The notes below the pieces were generated by a model, which saw only the letters and a program-made list of their open reading frames with translations, had not been told where the DNA came from and made no database searches. Positions 1-6,553 of a DNA stretch of 8,439 nt are shown piece after piece. Position 1 is the stretch's first letter, and each line of letters opens with the position of its first letter. The translations under genes and the position numbers were made by a program. Origin of the DNA: Deltaproteobacteria bacterium (GTDB lineage: Bacteria; Desulfobacterota; GWC2-55-46); assembly GCA_016218095.1 (NCBI GenBank), contig JACREV010000084.1:1-8439 (forward strand). The letters run 5' to 3'.

Positions 1-2745
1 AGAAGGCTCTTCGAGGACAAGCTCCTCATGCTCACGGTCGGGGGCATAGCCTACTTCTGGTTCCTCGGCGCGCTCCTCCAGATGGACATTCTCCTCCTCG
101 GCAAGGAGATCATGCATCTGAACGACCTGTGGATAGGCATCCTCATCACCTTCCTCGCCATAGGCATAGGCATAGGCTCGATAGCGGCAGGGACCCTCTC
201 GGGCGACAAGGTCGAGCTCGGGCTCGTGCCCCTGGGCTCGTTCGGGATGGGCCTCTTCGCGATCCTCCTCGCCTATTCCGGCGAGTCGTACCCGAAGACC
301 GCCGCGGCCCTCATAATGCTCGGCTTCACAGGCGGGCTCGCCATAGTCCCGATGAACGCGCTCCTCCAGCAGAAGGCCGGGACGACAGAGAAGGGACGCC
401 TTATCGCCACCAACAACTTCGTCTCGGTCGTGGGCATACTCGGGGCCTCGGGCGTCTTCTGGATAATGAAGGATGTACTCGCGATAGGCGCCGACGACAT
501 CATCTTCATATTCGGCGTTGTGACGCTCTTAAGCACCCTCTTCATGATGAAGTACCTCCCGGACTTCCTCATCCGCTTCACCCTCTGGCTCTTCACCCAC
601 ACGCTCTACAAGATACGGGTAGTCGGAGAGGAGAACGTCCCCTTCAAGGGTCCCGCGTTGCTCGTTTCCAACCACCTCTCCTTCGTCGACGGTTTCCTCG
701 TCGGAGCGTGCGTACAGCGTTTCGTCCGCTTCATGATCCACAGGTACTTCTACGACATAAAGGCCATAAACTGGCTTCTCCGCATAATGAAGTGCATCCC
801 CATAACGGACGGCAACAGGCGGGACGTCCTTAAATCGATCGAGAAGGCGAGGGAGGAGCTTAAGGACGGCCACATCGTCTGCATCTTCGCCGAGGGAGCG
901 ATAAGCAGGACCGGGAACCTCCAGCCCTTCAAGAAAGGCTTCGAGCGCATAGTCGACGGGCTCGATGTGCCGATAATCCCCGTCCACCTCGACAGGGTCT
1001 GGGGCTCTGTCTTCAGCTTCAAGGACGGCAGGTTCTTCTGGAAGTGGCCGAGCGAGTTCCCGCACCAGGTGACGGTATCCTTTGGAAAGCCGTTGCCGCC
1101 CGGCGCTGCCTCCCAGGAGGTCAGGCAGGCCGTTATGGAGCTCGGGAGCGAGGCCGTGGTCCACAGGCGCACAAAACGAGACCTCCTCCATCTGCGCTTC
1201 ATAAAGACCGCCAAGGCGCGCTGGTTCTCGTTCTGCATGGCGGACTCCACCGGCAGGGAGCTCTCCTGGGGGAAAACCCTCGTATCCTCGCTCCTCCTCT
1301 CCAAATGGATAAGAAAGAACCTCAAGGAAGACGAAAAGGTCGGGCTCATGCTCCCCTCATCCGTCGCAGGGGCGCTCGCCAATATAGCGGTACTCGTCTC
1401 GGGCAAGGTCCCGGTGAACCTGAACTTCCTCTCCGGCAAGGACGCGCTCCGCTCATCGATTGAGGCGAGCGGCATAAAGACCGTCATCACCTCCCGGGCC
1501 TTCCTCTCGAAGGCCGGGATCGATGCGGCCGGCAACATGGTCTTCATGGAGGATATCGCGGGCTCGTTTCCGGCCGCCCATAAGATCGCGACAGCCGCCC
1601 TTGCCTTCGTCCTTCCGCCGAGGGCGATAGAGGCGCTCTATTGCGGCGGCAAGGGCAAGGCCGACCCCGGCAGGCTCGCGACCATCATCTATACGTCCGG
1701 CTCCACGGGCCAGCCCAAGGGCGTGATGCTCACGCACCACAACATCGTCTCGAACATCGAGGGCTTCTCACAGCTCTTCGTCACCTCTCATAGGGACGTA
1801 TTGATGGGCGCGCTCCCGTACTTCCATTCCTTCGGCTTCACGGGCACGCTCTGGTATCCTCTCCTCTCGGGCTTCTCCGCCGTCTATCACACGAACCCGC
1901 TGGACGCGAGGACCATAGGGGAGCTCTCCGCCAGATACAAGGCGACGATGATGATCGGAACCCCGACCTTCTACTCCGCCTACATCAGGAAGTGCCGCGC
2001 TACGGAGTTCTCCAGCCTCCGCTACGCCATCGCCGGGGCCGAGAAGCTCCGCGAACACATAGCCTGGGCCTTCAAGGAAAAGTTCGGCATAGAGCTCCTC
2101 GAAGGCTACGGGTGCACCGAGCTCGGCCCCGTCGTCTCGGTCAACATACCCGACGTCGAGCACGAGAGCGTCAAACAGACCGGCTACATACCCGGCACCG
2201 TCGGCCACGCCATCCCCGGCGTCGCCGTAAAGGTCGTAAACCCCGAGACCGGTAAAGAGGTCCCCATCGGCAAGGAAGGCCTTCTCCTCATAAAGGGGCC
2301 GAACCTCATGCAGGGCTACCTGAACGACGAGGACGCCACAAGCGAGGTCATAAGGGACGGCTGGTACGTGACGGGAGACGTCGCCTCCATCGGCGACGAC
2401 GGGTTCATAAAGATAACCGACAGGCTATCGCGCTTCTCGAAGATCGGCGGGGAGATGGTCCCGCATATCATGATAGAGGAGACCATCTCGAAAGCACTCG
2501 GCGACTGCAACTGCGCGGTAACCGCACTCCCCGACGAAGACCGCGGGGAACGCCTCATCGCCTTCTACACACACAAGGCCTCGCCCTCCGAAGTCCGCGA
2601 AAAACTCCTCGCCACAGGACTCCCCAGACTCTGGATACCAAAACGCGAAGACCTCTACCAGATAGACGAGATACCCTCCACAGCCACAGGCAAGATCGAC
2701 ATCAGACGGATCCGCACCCTCGCCCTGGAAACCCCCCGGGCGTGA
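1..2745 (+). CDS. MFS transporter / lysophospholipid acyltransferase / acyl-ACP synthetase fusion (LplT-Aas type), 5' end missing
   Basis: The frame is open from base 1, so the Met at base 28 is internal and the gene starts upstream. Numbering from bases 1-3, residues about 12-185 hold six hydrophobic segments, matching the C-terminal half of an MFS transporter; the first half is off-window. Residues about 190-370 are a PlsC-type acyltransferase with the HX4D motif (H225, D230) and an EGxxSRxG-like block from E298. Residues about 400-914 are an AMP-binding adenylating enzyme: P-loop YTSGSTGQPKG from Y564, GYGCTE ending at E707, TGD with D793, DR at 807-808, and catalytic-type Lys K898 in TGKID. 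In E. coli, Aas joins the acyltransferase and synthetase and LplT is the separate lysophospholipid flippase; fusions of all three are known. The inferred role is inner-membrane import and re-acylation of lysophospholipids using acyl-ACP made from free fatty acid. All visible catalytic motifs are intact. The exact acyl acceptor cannot be read from sequence. Confidence 0.93.
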   Translation, partial: RRLFEDKLLMLTVGGIAYFWFLGALLQMDILLLGKEIMHLNDLWIGILITFLAIGIGIGSIAAGTLSGDKVELGLVPLGSFGMGLFAILLAYSGESYPKTAAALIMLGFTGGLAIVPMNALLQQKAGTTEKGRLIATNNFVSVVGILGASGVFWIMKDVLAIGADDIIFIFGVVTLLSTLFMMKYLPDFLIRFTLWLFTHTLYKIRVVGEENVPFKGPALLVSNHLSFVDGFLVGACVQRFVRFMIHRYFYDIKAINWLLRIMKCIPITDGNRRDVLKSIEKAREELKDGHIVCIFAEGAISRTGNLQPFKKGFERIVDGLDVPIIPVHLDRVWGSVFSFKDGRFFWKWPSEFPHQVTVSFGKPLPPGAASQEVRQAVMELGSEAVVHRRTKRDLLHLRFIKTAKARWFSFCMADSTGRELSWGKTLVSSLLLSKWIRKNLKEDEKVGLMLPSSVAGALANIAVLVSGKVPVNLNFLSGKDALRSSIEASGIKTVITSRAFLSKAGIDAAGNMVFMEDIAGSFPAAHKIATAALAFVLPPRAIEALYCGGKGKADPGRLATIIYTSGSTGQPKGVMLTHHNIVSNIEGFSQLFVTSHRDVLMGALPYFHSFGFTGTLWYPLLSGFSAVYHTNPLDARTIGELSARYKATMMIGTPTFYSAYIRKCRATEFSSLRYAIAGAEKLREHIAWAFKEKFGIELLEGYGCTELGPVVSVNIPDVEHESVKQTGYIPGTVGHAIPGVAVKVVNPETGKEVPIGKEGLLLIKGPNLMQGYLNDEDATSEVIRDGWYVTGDVASIGDDGFIKITDRLSRFSKIGGEMVPHIMIEETISKALGDCNCAVTALPDEDRGERLIAFYTHKASPSEVREKLLATGLPRLWIPKREDLYQIDEIPSTATGKIDIRRIRTLALETPRA

Positions 2746-3174
2746 CCGGAGCGGCAGGATTGAAGTTCCTGAGAGAAACTTTTTATAAAAAGGTGCTTGC
2801 GCACGGCAGGTTCGCGAATCGGTGTTTTCCGGGACATATTGAGCAATAGCCGATGGGGATGGACTTTACCAGTCCGGAACGGACCTCTCAGACTCTCTTT
2901 AAAAATTTTTAGTTCTTCCAGAAAAGACCCCCCCCACAAGAATATCGAAGGCTTTTGGCAAATCTGATTATTTACCTTTGGATGAATTAGTTGGGGGAGG
3001 TCTTTTCTGGGACTAAAAGTCTTTGAAGGGGGTTTGGGGGTCCTCGCCGGACGGGCGATTCCATATCAATCAGCGAATAATTCCGATACCCGCAAAGGCT
3101 CCGATTGATAATTGGCGGTGCGCCGAGCACAGCTTTCTATAGAAAATTCCCCCCAATGTTTTTCGTGTTTGTGG
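2746..3174. other. Non-coding gap between convergent genes
   Basis: This 429-base stretch separates the stop codons of two convergent genes. I see no credible coding frame, tRNA or riboswitch. It holds the long inverted repeat described separately (2907-3018), a short hairpin 5-bp arms CAGGA/TCCTG (2755-2759/2767-2771) followed after eight bases by five T (a poor terminator candidate for the + gene), an 8-bp inverted repeat TATCAATC/GATTGATA (3064-3071/3103-3110), and a perfect 12-bp palindrome TTTCTATAGAAA (3134-3145). G-runs after 3018 resemble low-complexity intergenic repeats. Base composition is more AT-rich and patchy than the flanking genes. Confidence 0.7.
2907..3018. repeat. Long imperfect inverted repeat (hairpin-forming element)
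   Basis: The outer arms TTTTAGT (2907-2913) and ACTAAAA (3012-3018) pair perfectly. The inner arms 2918-2936 and 2992-3010 pair over 19 bp with a single mismatch (C2930 against A2998); the core is CCAGAAAAGACC and its complement. Four unpaired bases on the left and one on the right separate outer from inner arms, and the loop is 55 bases. It lies between convergent stop codons, so it could act as a bidirectional transcription end or mRNA 3' stabiliser, or be a small mobile repeat (MITE or REP-like). No flanking target-site duplication is obvious and no coding frame lies in the loop. Confidence 0.7.
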
Positions 3175-4575
3175 CTACTTCTTGGCAGGGGCGCCGGGGA
3201 CCGGGGCGAGGTAGACGACGTTTCTTGAGATGTCTTTTGCGCGGTACATGGCCTTATCCGCGATCTTCAAGAGTTCTTTCTTGTCTTTTGTATGGATGGG
3301 GTAGGTGGCTATGCCGATGGACGCGGTTATATGGAGGTCGAGGCCGTCCTCTTCGATGAACTTGTGTTTTTCTATCGAGAGCCTTATCCTTTCGGCGACG
3401 CGCATGGCGACGTCGTAGTCGGCGTCGACGAGTATTACGACGTATTCGTCGCCGCCGTACCTGATGACGGTGTCGACCTCGCGGACGCATTTAAGGAGTA
3501 TCTTGCCGACTTCGACGAGGACGCGGCTTCCGATGAGGTGGTCGTTCTGGTCGTTTATGCGCTTGAAGTTGTCGAGGTCGAGGAAGAGGACGGTGACGGG
3601 CATCATGAGCCTGTCCGCCCTTTTGAGCTCCTTGTCGAGCGCGTTGTCGAGGTACTTTGCGTTGTAGAGGTTCGTCAAAGAGTCGATGAAGGCCATCTCC
3701 TTGGCCTCCGCGTACTTCTGCGCGTTCTCGAAGGCCCCTGCGGCGTGCTCGACGATGAAGGTCGCGTTCTTTATCTCGCGCAGCGAATAGACCTCTTTTT
3801 CCCCCTTGCTGAGTATGAGGATGAAGCCTATGGTGGACTGGCCTTTCACGAGCGGCGCGATGAGGAAGGAGTTGAAGTCCGAGAGCGCCTCTTCGTCGCT
3901 ATCGAGTTCCGCCCTGGGGATGACGCTTATGTTGGAGAGGCCTTTAAGCTCCCTCTCGTACCTGTGCTTGAAGACCTCGACGACGCGCTCTCCGGAGTAG
4001 AGCCCGAGGTGCCGGATCGCTTTTATATCGAGCTTCTTCATCTCGTCCTCGTAGAAGAAGATGATCCCCGCCTCGCCGGGGACGATCTGAAGGAGGGCGT
4101 CGAGCGTTACGTTGTAGAGCTTGCTTATGTCGAGCGTGGCGGTGACTGCTCTCGATACCTCGAAGAGTTTCAGAGACTGCCTCATCTCCTGGTTTTCTTC
4201 GAGGAGTTTTTTCTTCTCCATGCAGCTGTTTACCGTGTGCAGGAGCTCGTCTTCGTTGAGGGGTTTTCTGATGTAGTCGAAGGCCCCGGTCTTCAGGGCC
4301 TCGATCGCCGTCTCTATGGAGCCGTGGCCGGTGACGACTATTACATCGATGAGGGTGTTGTGCTGTTTGGTGCGCTGCAGGACCTCCAGGCCGTCCAGGT
4401 CCGGCATGACGAGGTCGGTTATGACGATGTCCACGGGTTCGTTCTCGACGATATTCACCGCCTCGACCCCCGTTGTGGCGGTCTTGACGAAAAATCCCCC
4501 GCTCGTGAGAATATCCGAACAGAGGACCCTGAAGAACGCGTCATCGTCTACTACGAGAACCCTGCCCTTGCTCAT
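3175..4575 (-). CDS. Response regulator REC-GAF-GGDEF, probable Hypr-type (cyclic AMP-GMP) dinucleotide cyclase
   Basis: A 466-residue cytoplasmic protein. REC domain, residues 4-118: acidic pocket D10-D12, phospho-acceptor D54, T82 and K104 all present; the sequence is NtrC-like. A charged helix at 118-136 leads to a GAF-like sensory domain (about 137-290), then GGDEF (about 294-460). The signature is GGDEY (374-378), with Tyr replacing the usual Phe. The RxxD inhibitory site is intact (REVD, 365-368, five residues before the motif). The metal-binding Asp (D333) and the guanine-contacting Asn (N341) are kept, but the second guanine contact, Asp344 in PleD, is S350 here. A serine at this position is the known signature of Hypr GGDEF enzymes that make 3',3'-cGAMP. 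Cyclase activity is therefore expected, with the product uncertain between c-di-GMP and cGAMP. The start at 4575 has AGGAG 11 bases upstream and a good promoter further up. No cognate kinase or effector is in the window. Confidence 0.93.
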   Translation of the reverse strand: MSKGRVLVVDDDAFFRVLCSDILTSGGFFVKTATTGVEAVNIVENEPVDIVITDLVMPDLDGLEVLQRTKQHNTLIDVIVVTGHGSIETAIEALKTGAFDYIRKPLNEDELLHTVNSCMEKKKLLEENQEMRQSLKLFEVSRAVTATLDISKLYNVTLDALLQIVPGEAGIIFFYEDEMKKLDIKAIRHLGLYSGERVVEVFKHRYERELKGLSNISVIPRAELDSDEEALSDFNSFLIAPLVKGQSTIGFILILSKGEKEVYSLREIKNATFIVEHAAGAFENAQKYAEAKEMAFIDSLTNLYNAKYLDNALDKELKRADRLMMPVTVLFLDLDNFKRINDQNDHLIGSRVLVEVGKILLKCVREVDTVIRYGGDEYVVILVDADYDVAMRVAERIRLSIEKHKFIEEDGLDLHITASIGIATYPIHTKDKKELLKIADKAMYRAKDISRNVVYLAPVPGAPAKK

Positions 4576-4609
4576 CCCTGAAGGCGCTCCTAAGACTTCA
4601 ATCTTATTA

Positions 4610-4638
4610 AGATAACAGAATAACTCTCATAAAGTCAA
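4610..4638 (-). promoter_or_regulatory. Sigma70-like promoter for the REC-GAF-GGDEF gene
   Basis: Read on the minus strand, TTGACT (4633-4638) is followed after exactly 17 bases by TTATCT (4610-4615). The -35 matches the consensus in 5 of 6 bases. The predicted RNA start would lie near 4603, about 28 bases before the start codon, leaving room for the AGGAG ribosome site at 4587-4591. Prediction from sequence only. Confidence 0.5.
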
Positions 4639-4698
4639 ATGGAACTCGGCCCTCTTTCATTCTACCCATTTAACGCATTAATAAGGCGAGGGCGTCTA

Positions 4699-4727
4699 TT
4701 GACAATCCCTTTTTTTAGAGCGATACT
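4699..4727 (+). promoter_or_regulatory. Sigma70-like promoter for the RCC1-repeat lipoprotein operon
   Basis: A perfect -35 TTGACA (4699-4704) is followed after 17 bases by GATACT (4722-4727), matching 4 of 6 consensus -10 bases. The predicted RNA start near 4734 gives a leader of only about 23 bases, too short for a riboswitch. With the opposing promoter at 4610-4638 the two -35 boxes are about 60 bases apart, so one regulator bound between them could affect both genes. Confidence 0.55.
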
Positions 4728-4756
4728 TTCATCTATTTACACTTCCGGGGGTCCCC

Positions 4757-5977
4757 ATGAGGTCTATATTCGCGAGGTTTATCATAGCCTTGGCCGTAGC
4801 CGCCTTGCTTACCGCGTGCGGCGACATAGAAAAGACGGACATCGTGACAGGGACGTCGACAAAGGCCGCCTCCGTCGCCCTTGGGGATTCTCACTCATGC
4901 TCGCCCCTTTCCGACGGCCTTGCCGAGTGCTGGGGGAGGAACAATACCGGCCAGCTCGGGAACACCACCCCGGTCCAATCGCTCGTGCCGGTGGAGGTGA
5001 CCGGGCTCTCAAGCGTCGTCGAGATGACCGGAGGAGGGGGCCACACCTGCGCCCGCATCGAAGACGGGACTCTTCGGTGCTGGGGGGATAACTCGAGCGG
5101 ACAGCTCGGAAACGCCTCGAACTCGAGCTCAACGACGCCGGTTACGCCCATAGGTGTTTCGAATGCGACCTCGGTCTCAGCCGGAGGCGACCACACCTGC
5201 GCGGTCATCGAGGGCGGGACGGTCCTCTGCTGGGGGTCGAACTCATCCGGCCAGCTGGGGAACGCCACCACCACGAACTCATCTATCCCTGTCCAGGTCT
5301 CGTCTATCACGAACGCGGAGTCGGTCTCGGCCGGCGGGAACCACGCCTGCGCGCGACTTACGGACGGCACGGTCCGTTGCTGGGGCGAGAACGCCTTCGG
5401 TCAACTCGGCAACGGGACTATCACAAACTCCAACACGCCCGCGGCGGTTCAAGACCTCACGGGCTCCACGCAAATATCCGCCGGCGCGAACCACACCTGC
5501 GCCGCGATCTCCAACGGCACCGTCAAGTGCTGGGGGGACAACACGAGCGGACAGCTCGGGGTGTCCTGGACTCTCATATCCTTAAGTCCTCTTGTTGAGA
5601 TCACGGTCTCGTCGATCCCGGTAGTTGCCGCCGCCTCCTCGATAACGACCGCTACCGCGGTCGCCGCGGGAGGCGACCACACCTGCGCCATAATCGCGGA
5701 CGGGAGGGTCCGGTGCTGGGGCGAGAACGCATTCGGACAGCTCGGCAACGGCTCGAACATCGGCTTCACATCACCTGGCATCGGCGCTTCCCCGACCTCG
5801 ACGATAGTGCCTGTATCGGCGGCGGGGGTTACGAACGCGACGGCGCTGGACGCCGGGCTCTTCCACTCGTGCGCGCGGATATCGGACGCGAGCGCGAAGT
5901 GCTGGGGCCTCAACACCTACGGCCAGCTCGGCGACGGGACCGGGATAGACTCGCCCACGCCCGTCGAAGTCGAGTAG
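4757..5977 (+). CDS. Lipoprotein with seven RCC1-type repeats (predicted seven-bladed beta-propeller)
   Basis: A 406-residue protein. Residues 1-20 form a lipoprotein signal peptide (basic start, hydrophobic core, lipobox L18-T19-A20-C21); G22 and D23 follow, so it should be lipidated at C21, with inner or outer membrane placement uncertain. From about residue 37 to the end there are seven copies of an RCC1-like unit: AGGxHTCA...DGTVRCWGxNxxGQLGN. The CWG cysteines are at residues 58, 108, 158, 208, 258, 320 and 382. Every unit has C-x9-C-W-G, giving seven probable disulfides, which fits an oxidising periplasmic or surface location. The chain ends in PVEVE, the strand missing from the first unit, so N and C termini likely close the ring together. 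RCC1-repeat proteins are typically binding scaffolds; the partner is unknown. Only a G-run (4747-4751) serves as ribosome site. It is likely cotranscribed with the cupin, which starts six bases after its stop. Confidence 0.92.
   Translation: MRSIFARFIIALAVAALLTACGDIEKTDIVTGTSTKAASVALGDSHSCSPLSDGLAECWGRNNTGQLGNTTPVQSLVPVEVTGLSSVVEMTGGGGHTCARIEDGTLRCWGDNSSGQLGNASNSSSTTPVTPIGVSNATSVSAGGDHTCAVIEGGTVLCWGSNSSGQLGNATTTNSSIPVQVSSITNAESVSAGGNHACARLTDGTVRCWGENAFGQLGNGTITNSNTPAAVQDLTGSTQISAGANHTCAAISNGTVKCWGDNTSGQLGVSWTLISLSPLVEITVSSIPVVAAASSITTATAVAAGGDHTCAIIADGRVRCWGENAFGQLGNGSNIGFTSPGIGASPTSTIVPVSAAGVTNATALDAGLFHSCARISDASAKCWGLNTYGQLGDGTGIDSPTPVEVE
4865..5974 (+). repeat. Tandem RCC1 repeat array within the lipoprotein gene (7 units)
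   Basis: The TGC-TGG-GG anchor recurs at 4928, 5078, 5228, 5378 and 5528, exactly 150 bases apart, then at 5714 and 5900, 186 bases apart each. DNA-level similarity is high between some units: GGAGGCGACCACACCTGCGC is shared by units 3 and 6, and the stretch beginning TGCTGGGGCGAGAACGC is shared by units 4 and 6. This points to duplication within the gene. The last two periods are each longer by 12 residues. Confidence 0.9.
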
Positions 5978-5983
5978 GTCTGA

Positions 5984-6313
5984 ATGAGGCGCTCAGACCT
6001 CAAGACCGCGAAGCTTGTGCCCATAAGGCACAACCCCGCGCTCCTCAAAAAGGTGCTTATTGACGAGCCTGTATCGTGCGTCAAGCACTTGAGCCACGCG
6101 GTATTCAGGCCCGGAGATACGGCTGTTGAACACTCTCACGACGACGCCTTCGAGGTCTTCTACTGCGTAAAGGGGGATCTCGTCTTCAAGGTCAAAGGGG
6201 AGGAGGTCTTGCTCAAGGAAGGGTCGTGCCTTGTGGTCGAGCCCGGTGAGACGCACTCGATTGAAACGGTCGTCTCCGAGACAGAGCTCTTATTTATGCT
6301 CGTTCAGAGGTGA
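5984..6313 (+). CDS. Small single-domain cupin (cupin_2-like metal-binding protein)
   Basis: A 109-residue protein that is nearly all one cupin barrel. Motif 1 fits the family pattern exactly: G44-x5-H50-x-H52-x4-E57-x6-G64. Motif 2 is G80-x6-PGETH, with P87, G88 and H91. The metal ligands H50, H52, E57 and H91 are therefore all present, as for Fe, Mn or Zn binding. There is no signal peptide or membrane segment, so it is cytoplasmic. Small stand-alone cupins include dioxygenases, isomerases, sugar or ligand sensors and many of unknown substrate; nothing here picks one. It starts six bases after the lipoprotein stop and its own stop overlaps the next frame, so the three are probably one operon. 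The ribosome site is weak, fitting translation coupled to the upstream gene. Confidence 0.88.
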   Translation: MRRSDLKTAKLVPIRHNPALLKKVLIDEPVSCVKHLSHAVFRPGDTAVEHSHDDAFEVFYCVKGDLVFKVKGEEVLLKEGSCLVVEPGETHSIETVVSETELLFMLVQR

Positions 6314-6504
6314 GGCATAATGTCAAAGACAATACCGCCCCTGACTTCCGTCTGCAGGGGCTTGATGAAAAAGGCGAGGAGAGGGCGGCGAGGATAAGGG
6401 AGCTCGACTACAAGCTCATGAAGTTCAATATGCATATGAAAAGGCCTGTGAATATTGAGGAGAGTTATTCGGAGAAGGTCTTTGAAAGGCCGGCTTCCCG
6501 CTGA
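6310..6504 (+). CDS. Hypothetical small charged protein (64 aa), GTG start overlapping the cupin stop
   Basis: I do not recognise a family. The frame starts with GTG at 6310, overlapping the cupin TGA by four bases in a GTGA arrangement typical of coupled translation. The product is hydrophilic and probably helical in the middle (EKGEERAARIRELDYKLMKF), with no signal peptide or membrane segment. Codon choice (AGG for Arg, GAG, AAG, CTC) matches the neighbouring genes, which supports a real coding frame. An ATG at 6320 in another frame gives only about 25 residues and is less likely. Without homologues the start stays uncertain. Confidence 0.55.
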   Translation: MRHNVKDNTAPDFRLQGLDEKGEERAARIRELDYKLMKFNMHMKRPVNIEESYSEKVFERPASR

Positions 6505-6553
6505 AGGGCCGAACGGTCTATGGAGAGCTCAATAATTCAAGGAGAAAAAGAAA

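Noticed and set aside
529..1547. Two long minus-strand frames (220 and 265 codons) under the acyltransferase gene
   Set aside because: They overlap each other and the conserved HX4D and EGxxSRxG coding region, and show no domain. They are shadows.
2755..2785. Possible intrinsic terminator after the fusion gene (CAGGA/TCCTG hairpin and T-run)
   Set aside because: The stem is only 5 bp and the T-run starts eight bases beyond it, so it does not fit a working terminator well.
2655..2939. A 94-codon minus-strand frame over the end of the fusion gene and the gap
   Set aside because: It overlaps the conserved TGKID end of the synthetase and its start lies inside the inverted repeat; no domain or codon support.
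3080..3130. CGCAAAGGCTCCG resembling the GCAAAGCC part of a GEMM (c-di-GMP/cGAMP) riboswitch, tempting beside a GGDEF gene
   Set aside because: The second conserved half, the tetraloop receptor and the P1 pairing are absent, and no gene follows on that strand in position. A similar CGCAAAGGC near 6642 also lacks the fold. Chance matches.
3292..4581. A 429-codon open frame on the + strand antisense to the response regulator
   Set aside because: Its product is a run of Asp/Glu/Val with no recognisable domain and it mirrors the codon pattern of the real minus-strand gene, whose REC, GAF and GGDEF motifs are unmistakable. It is a GC-driven shadow.
4639..5091. A 150-codon + strand frame overlapping the lipoprotein start
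   Set aside because: It is out of frame with the signal peptide and RCC1 repeats, rich in Arg and Pro as shadow frames are, and begins upstream of the predicted RNA start.
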